Assembly: GCA_026389845.1 (NCBI GenBank)
Contig: JAPLHB010000113.1
Location: 1 to 52,801, forward strand
DNA: 52,801 bases
Direction: 5' to 3'
From: Chloroflexota bacterium
GTDB taxonomy: Bacteria; Chloroflexota; Anaerolineae; CG2-30-64-16
Part shown: piece by piece, positions 49,368 through 52,801 of the stretch
Position numbering within the stretch: position 1 is the first letter of the stretch
Layout: the number at the start of each line of letters is the position of its first letter
Made by a program: the position numbers and the translations under genes
The notes under the pieces: generated by a model
Databases searched by the model: none
Told to the model about the DNA's origin: nothing
What the model saw: the letters and a program-made list of their open reading frames with translations, nothing else

Positions 49368-50366
49368 ATGTTCGATATTGACCTTGTGACTCTCACTGCC
49401 GACCAACTCATCGAAATGTACCGGCTCATGCTTCTGAGCCGGCGCTTTAACGAGCATGTGCCGCATTGGTACAAGGAAGGTCGCGTCCCCCAGGGATTGC
49501 ACCCCAGTATCGGCCAGGAAGCCGTGGGCGTGGGTGCTTGTTACGGTTTGCGTCCGGGAGATTGGGTCATACCGTCGTTGCGCACCGCCGAAGCGTTTTG
49601 GGCGCGCGGCGTCACCGTCTTGCAGCAGCTCAACGCCATGATGGGCAACGCCGAGAGCGTGTCACGCGGCAAAGAGACATCGCACCACGCGGGATACCCT
49701 GACCACGGCATCCTGGCCGCTACGGGCATCGTCGGCGGTTCCATCCCGGTGGCTACGGGTTGTGCACTGGCCCTGCGCATGCAGAATACGGATCATGTGG
49801 TGGTCTGCTTCTTTGGCGATGGCGCGGCCAACCGCGGGGACTTTCATGAGGCCCTGAATCTGGCTGCCGTCCTGAAGGCGCCCGTGGTCTTCGTCTGCGA
49901 GAACAACGGCTATGCCCAGACGGTTCCGGCCTGGGCCGCGATGGCCATTGCGGATATCGCCGATCGCGCGGCGGGTTACGGCATGCCGGGCCACATCGTG
50001 GACGGGCAAGATGTGGTGGCCGTCTACGAGGCGACCCAGATGGCCGTGGCGCGGGCGCGCGGCGGCCAAGGGCCTACCCTGCTCGAGTGCAAGACCTACC
50101 GTTTCGCCCCGCACTACCCCATCTTTGAAGAAGACCGCCCGCGAGAGGAAATTGAGCGCTGGTTGAAACGTGATCCCATCACGCTGTTGGGGGCGCTCCT
50201 GAAAGAGCAGGATTGCCTGGATGATGCGGCTATCGGGGAAATGAACCGGGCAATCTTGCAGGAACTGGACGAAGCCATCCGGCAAGCCGAAGCGACGCCT
50301 CCCCCTGATCCTTACGAGGTTTTCGACCATATCTATGCCGAACCGTTCGAGGCGGTGGGTCTATGA
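49368..50366 (+). CDS. 2-oxoacid/acetoin dehydrogenase E1 component, alpha subunit
   Basis: A 332-residue TPP-binding E1alpha. GDGAANRGDFHEALNLAAV and CENNGYAQT make the GDG...NN cofactor motif; HPSIGQEAVGVGACYGLRPGD and HHAGYPDHG follow the family. ATG 49368 is chosen for GCAGGAG upstream; a GTG at 49353 overlaps the AOR gene. The stop overlaps the E1beta start (ATGA). With E1beta and E2 it forms a pyruvate, acetoin or branched-chain 2-oxoacid dehydrogenase; the compact length (about 330) and separate alpha/beta genes resemble acetoin dehydrogenase (AcoA) and Gram-positive PDH. The lipoamide dehydrogenase is not within the window. Confidence 0.88.
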   Translation: MFDIDLVTLTADQLIEMYRLMLLSRRFNEHVPHWYKEGRVPQGLHPSIGQEAVGVGACYGLRPGDWVIPSLRTAEAFWARGVTVLQQLNAMMGNAESVSRGKETSHHAGYPDHGILAATGIVGGSIPVATGCALALRMQNTDHVVVCFFGDGAANRGDFHEALNLAAVLKAPVVFVCENNGYAQTVPAWAAMAIADIADRAAGYGMPGHIVDGQDVVAVYEATQMAVARARGGQGPTLLECKTYRFAPHYPIFEEDRPREEIERWLKRDPITLLGALLKEQDCLDDAAIGEMNRAILQELDEAIRQAEATPPPDPYEVFDHIYAEPFEAVGL

Positions 50367-51340
50367 GAACGCTACGCGGCAATCAAGCCCTTTGTGAAGC
50401 GCTCGCCCAGGAGATGGAAAGGGACGAGCGGGTATTCGTCTTTGGCGAGGACGTAGCCAGGCACGGCGGCGTGTTCCGGGTTACGGAAAGTCTCTTGGGA
50501 CGCTTTGGTCCCACGCGCGTGATTGACACGCCCATTTCCGAGTCGGGTATGGTGGGACTCGCCGTCGGCGCGGCGCTAATGGGAATGCGGCCGGTCGTCG
50601 AGATCCAGTTCACCGATCTCGTGACCATCGCTATGGACCAGATTGTTAACAGCGCCGCCAAGGCGCGCTACGTTCATGACGGCGCGATGCATGCGCCTCT
50701 TGTGGTACGAACCGTCAACCTGGGGAAGGGAACCGTCTACTCCAGCCAGGCCTTGGAAGCATGGTTCGTTCACGTGCCTGGTCTCAAGGTGGTCACGCCT
50801 TCCAACCCCTATGACGCTAAGGGGCTGTTGATCTCTGCCATTCGTGATCCTGACCCGGTGATCTTTATCGAACACAAATCGCTCTATGGTATGCGTGGCC
50901 CGGTTCCCGAAGAACCGTATGCGATTCCGTTCGGCCGAGCCGAGGTGAGGCGGCAGGGGGCCGATGTAACGGTGGTCGCCTGGTCGGCCGCGGTGGCGCT
51001 GGTGGAAGAAGCCGCCGAAGAGCTGGTCGGTGAAGGTGTCGAGGTGGAAGTAATCAACCTGCGCACACTGATTCCCTTCGACAAGGACAGCGTTCTAGAT
51101 TCCGTCAAGAAGACAGGCCGGCTGGTACTCGTTGAGGAGGCTGTCCGACGCGGCGGCGTGGGGGCCGAAATCGCGGCGGCAGTGGTGGAGAGTGAAGCAT
51201 TCGGGTATTTGCAGGCTCCAATTGTCCGCGTGGCGAATCCGGGCGTTCCCGTTCCCCACAGTGCCGCGTTGCACAGGTTCGCGTTTCCGCACAAGGACGA
51301 CGTTATCGCAGCGGTGCGCCGCGTGGTTGCCTACGCGTGA
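50363..51340 (+). CDS. 2-oxoacid/acetoin dehydrogenase E1 component, beta subunit
   Basis: A 325-residue E1beta with VFVFGEDVARHGGVFRVTESL at the start, TPISESGMVGLAVGAALMG for subunit and cofactor contacts, and FIEHKSLYG in the middle. The C-terminal transketolase domain holds VEVINLRTLIPFDKDSVLDS and VEEAVRRGGVGAEIAA. Its normal length and order match AcoB/PdhB. It overlaps the E1alpha gene by four bases and is nine bases before E2, so the three are made together. Confidence 0.9.
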   Translation: MRTLRGNQALCEALAQEMERDERVFVFGEDVARHGGVFRVTESLLGRFGPTRVIDTPISESGMVGLAVGAALMGMRPVVEIQFTDLVTIAMDQIVNSAAKARYVHDGAMHAPLVVRTVNLGKGTVYSSQALEAWFVHVPGLKVVTPSNPYDAKGLLISAIRDPDPVIFIEHKSLYGMRGPVPEEPYAIPFGRAEVRRQGADVTVVAWSAAVALVEEAAEELVGEGVEVEVINLRTLIPFDKDSVLDSVKKTGRLVLVEEAVRRGGVGAEIAAAVVESEAFGYLQAPIVRVANPGVPVPHSAALHRFAFPHKDDVIAAVRRVVAYA

Positions 51341-51349
51341 GGAGAAGCG

Positions 51350-52555
51350 ATGGCCACAGCACTCAAAATGCCGCGTCTGAGCAAAGGGATGACAGCCGGT
51401 GAGGTGATGGAGTGGCACAAGTCACCTGGGGAGCCGGTACAAGCAGGTGAGCCTCTTCTGATCGTGCTCAGCGAGAAGGCCGAGGTGGAGGTGGAAGCAC
51501 CGGCCACGGGGATCCTCTTGAAAATGCTGGTCTCGCCAGGCGAGGAAGCTCCGGTGGGCGCCGTGCTCGCCTGGATCGGCCAGCCAGGCGAAACACTGAG
51601 CACGGCAGAACCAGCGGGGGGACGGACGGTTACAACCAGCGTTCAGGGGGTAGTTGAATCTGAGAGCCAGTCACACCCGTCTGCGGCCGACGAGCCGCGG
51701 GCGCGTCTCGCTGCCTCAGGCAAGGTCAGGGCGTCGCCGGCGGCGCGACGTGTGGCTTCTGAAGCTGGTATCGCCCTCGCGGAAATAACGGGAAGTGGGC
51801 CTGACGGCCTGATTACTGAATCTGACGTCAAGCAAGCCATTCAGAAGGCGACTGACACGACAAGTCGGCCGGCCGCAGGAATCTCCCCGAGAGAAGAGAG
51901 GGAGGTCGAGCGCGTTCCGCTGCGAGGCATTCGGAGGGTCATGGCCAGGCGCATGGCCTTGAGCAAAAGTGCTGCTGCTGTTACTACGGTGGTGGATGTG
52001 GACATGGCCGCGATCCGGGATTTTAAGGAACGCGTACCGATCACGTACACAAGCGCTGTTGTCAAAGCCGCCGCTTTGGGCTTGCAACAACACGACATTC
52101 TCAATGCCTTCTTGGAGGACGAGGAAATCGTGTTTCACAAGCGGATCCACGTTGGTGTGGCTGTGGATGCCGCACAGGGGCTCGTCGTCGTAGTGATGCC
52201 TGATGCCAATGAGAAATCGCTCCGACAGATTGATGATGAGCTGCGGCGACTTTCAGGGGCTGCCAAGGCGGACCATCTTGACCCGGAAGCGCTGGAGTCG
52301 CCTACCTTCACGGTCACCAATTCGGGCGTATTAGGCTCTTTGCTGTTTACTCCCATCATCAATCCGCCTCAGAGCGCCACCCTAGGCATGGGCAAGGTTC
52401 AGGAAACAGCGGTGGTGAGAGACGGCCAAATCGTGGTGCGACCGGTCATGTATCTGTGTCTCACCTACGACCATCGGCTCATCGAAGGCGCCGAGGGCGT
52501 CGGCTTCCTCCAAACGGTGAAACGCTTTCTCGAAGCTCCCGACACCCTGGCTTAA
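51350..52555 (+). CDS. Dihydrolipoamide acyltransferase (E2)
   Basis: A 401-residue E2 with three domains. One lipoyl domain at the N-terminus carries Lys43 in LSEKAEVEVEAP, the lipoylation site. A peripheral-subunit-binding domain lies near 124-160 (RASPAARRVASEAGIALAE). The C-terminal acyltransferase core ends LTYDHRLIEGAEGVGFL, with His375 as the catalytic residue. Linkers are short and Ala/Pro-poor compared with enterobacterial E2. GGAGAAG precedes ATG 51350. It completes the complex with E1alpha and E1beta. An E3 gene may follow outside the window. Confidence 0.9.
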   Translation: MATALKMPRLSKGMTAGEVMEWHKSPGEPVQAGEPLLIVLSEKAEVEVEAPATGILLKMLVSPGEEAPVGAVLAWIGQPGETLSTAEPAGGRTVTTSVQGVVESESQSHPSAADEPRARLAASGKVRASPAARRVASEAGIALAEITGSGPDGLITESDVKQAIQKATDTTSRPAAGISPREEREVERVPLRGIRRVMARRMALSKSAAAVTTVVDVDMAAIRDFKERVPITYTSAVVKAAALGLQQHDILNAFLEDEEIVFHKRIHVGVAVDAAQGLVVVVMPDANEKSLRQIDDELRRLSGAAKADHLDPEALESPTFTVTNSGVLGSLLFTPIINPPQSATLGMGKVQETAVVRDGQIVVRPVMYLCLTYDHRLIEGAEGVGFLQTVKRFLEAPDTLA

Positions 52556-52563
52556 CGGCAATC

Positions 52564-52754
52564 TTCGCAATAGCGCAAAACTCGCTACCCGTCGCCTGTC
52601 ATTCTGAGCGGGTTTGCCCCTAACTTCTCGCGACGGCGAGCATCCAGCGAAGAATCTCATCTCGCAACGAGACCCTTCGCTGGATTTTCGCCGCAACGCA
52701 CTTCACGGGACCCACCCGCTCAGAGCTTGCCCTGAGTGCAACGAAGGGGTGACA
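52564..52754. repeat. Interspersed TGTCATTCTGAGCG repeat, copy F
   Basis: The left border (52564-52585), ending GCGCAAAACTCGC, matches the left border of the copy at 28737. The core begins TGTCATTCTGAGCGGGTT at 52597 and ends GGGGTGACA at 52754. The right border with GCGAGTTTTGCGG is missing. It follows the E2 stop directly. Confidence 0.85.
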
Positions 52755-52801
52755 AGGCCACTGTTGTTGTACCCGAAGAAACGCAGTTTGTGCCCGTGGG
52801 C

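Overview
The window is a GC-rich (about 60%) bacterial chromosome segment, read almost entirely on the + strand. It is packed with carbohydrate catabolism genes. No rRNA, tRNA, CRISPR array, phage gene or intact transposase was seen. Tat-type lipoprotein signals with Pro/Thr-rich linkers, tungsten-type aldehyde:ferredoxin oxidoreductases (AOR), many uroporphyrinogen-decarboxylase-fold (URO-D) paralogues and intergenic palindromic repeats together suggest an anaerobic or facultative Chloroflexota (Anaerolineae-like) heterotroph. That placement is inference; no taxonomic marker gene is present.

Layout. (1) 1-5517: end of a URO-D gene, an MFS transporter, a GH36-type alpha-galactosidase, an SDR start-codon relic and a GH127-type enzyme. 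(2) 5606-6361: an AT-rich foreign-looking gene. (3) 6501-11177: a divergent URO-D-like protein, an M24 peptidase homologue, a zinc alcohol dehydrogenase and an SDR. (4) 11324-23248: a secreted GH36 lipoprotein, two paralogous GH2 enzymes on either side of two URO-D-fold genes, and a second zinc dehydrogenase. (5) 23338-28733: three SDRs, a GntR/FadR regulator with promoter and operator, a URO-D with intact zinc ligands, and a DHDPS-family aldolase. (6) 28941-30260: the only minus-strand gene (URO-D fold) diverges from a novel-looking regulator across two near-ideal promoters, each overlapped by a palindromic operator. (7) 31669-39002: aminotransferase, acetolactate-synthase-like TPP enzyme, phosphotriesterase-family hydrolase, MenC-like enolase-superfamily enzyme and AOR. 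A second copy of the minus-gene operator follows in a promoter in front of a broken GH36 fragment. (8) 40302-43519: a GH127-like protein with an unusual all-cysteine metal site, a DppC permease relic and an alpha/alpha-toroid protein. (9) 43724-47317: an ABC sugar importer (binding protein and two permeases, no ATPase). (10) 47458-52555: a second AOR two bases upstream of a 2-oxoacid dehydrogenase complex (E1alpha, E1beta, E2).

How it may work together (inference): outer-surface GH36 and the GH2/GH127 enzymes release sugars from plant-type oligosaccharides; MFS and ABC systems import them; dehydrogenases and the DHDPS-family aldolase oxidise and cleave them; the TPP enzyme, AORs and 2-oxoacid dehydrogenase process oxo-acids and aldehydes. 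The least explained theme is six URO-D-fold proteins, in at least three active-site versions, interleaved with glycosidases. They may be methyl-group or other C1 transfer enzymes for decorated sugars, but no corrinoid protein is encoded here. A MITE-like repeat family with TGTCATTCTGAGCG ends recurs between operons.
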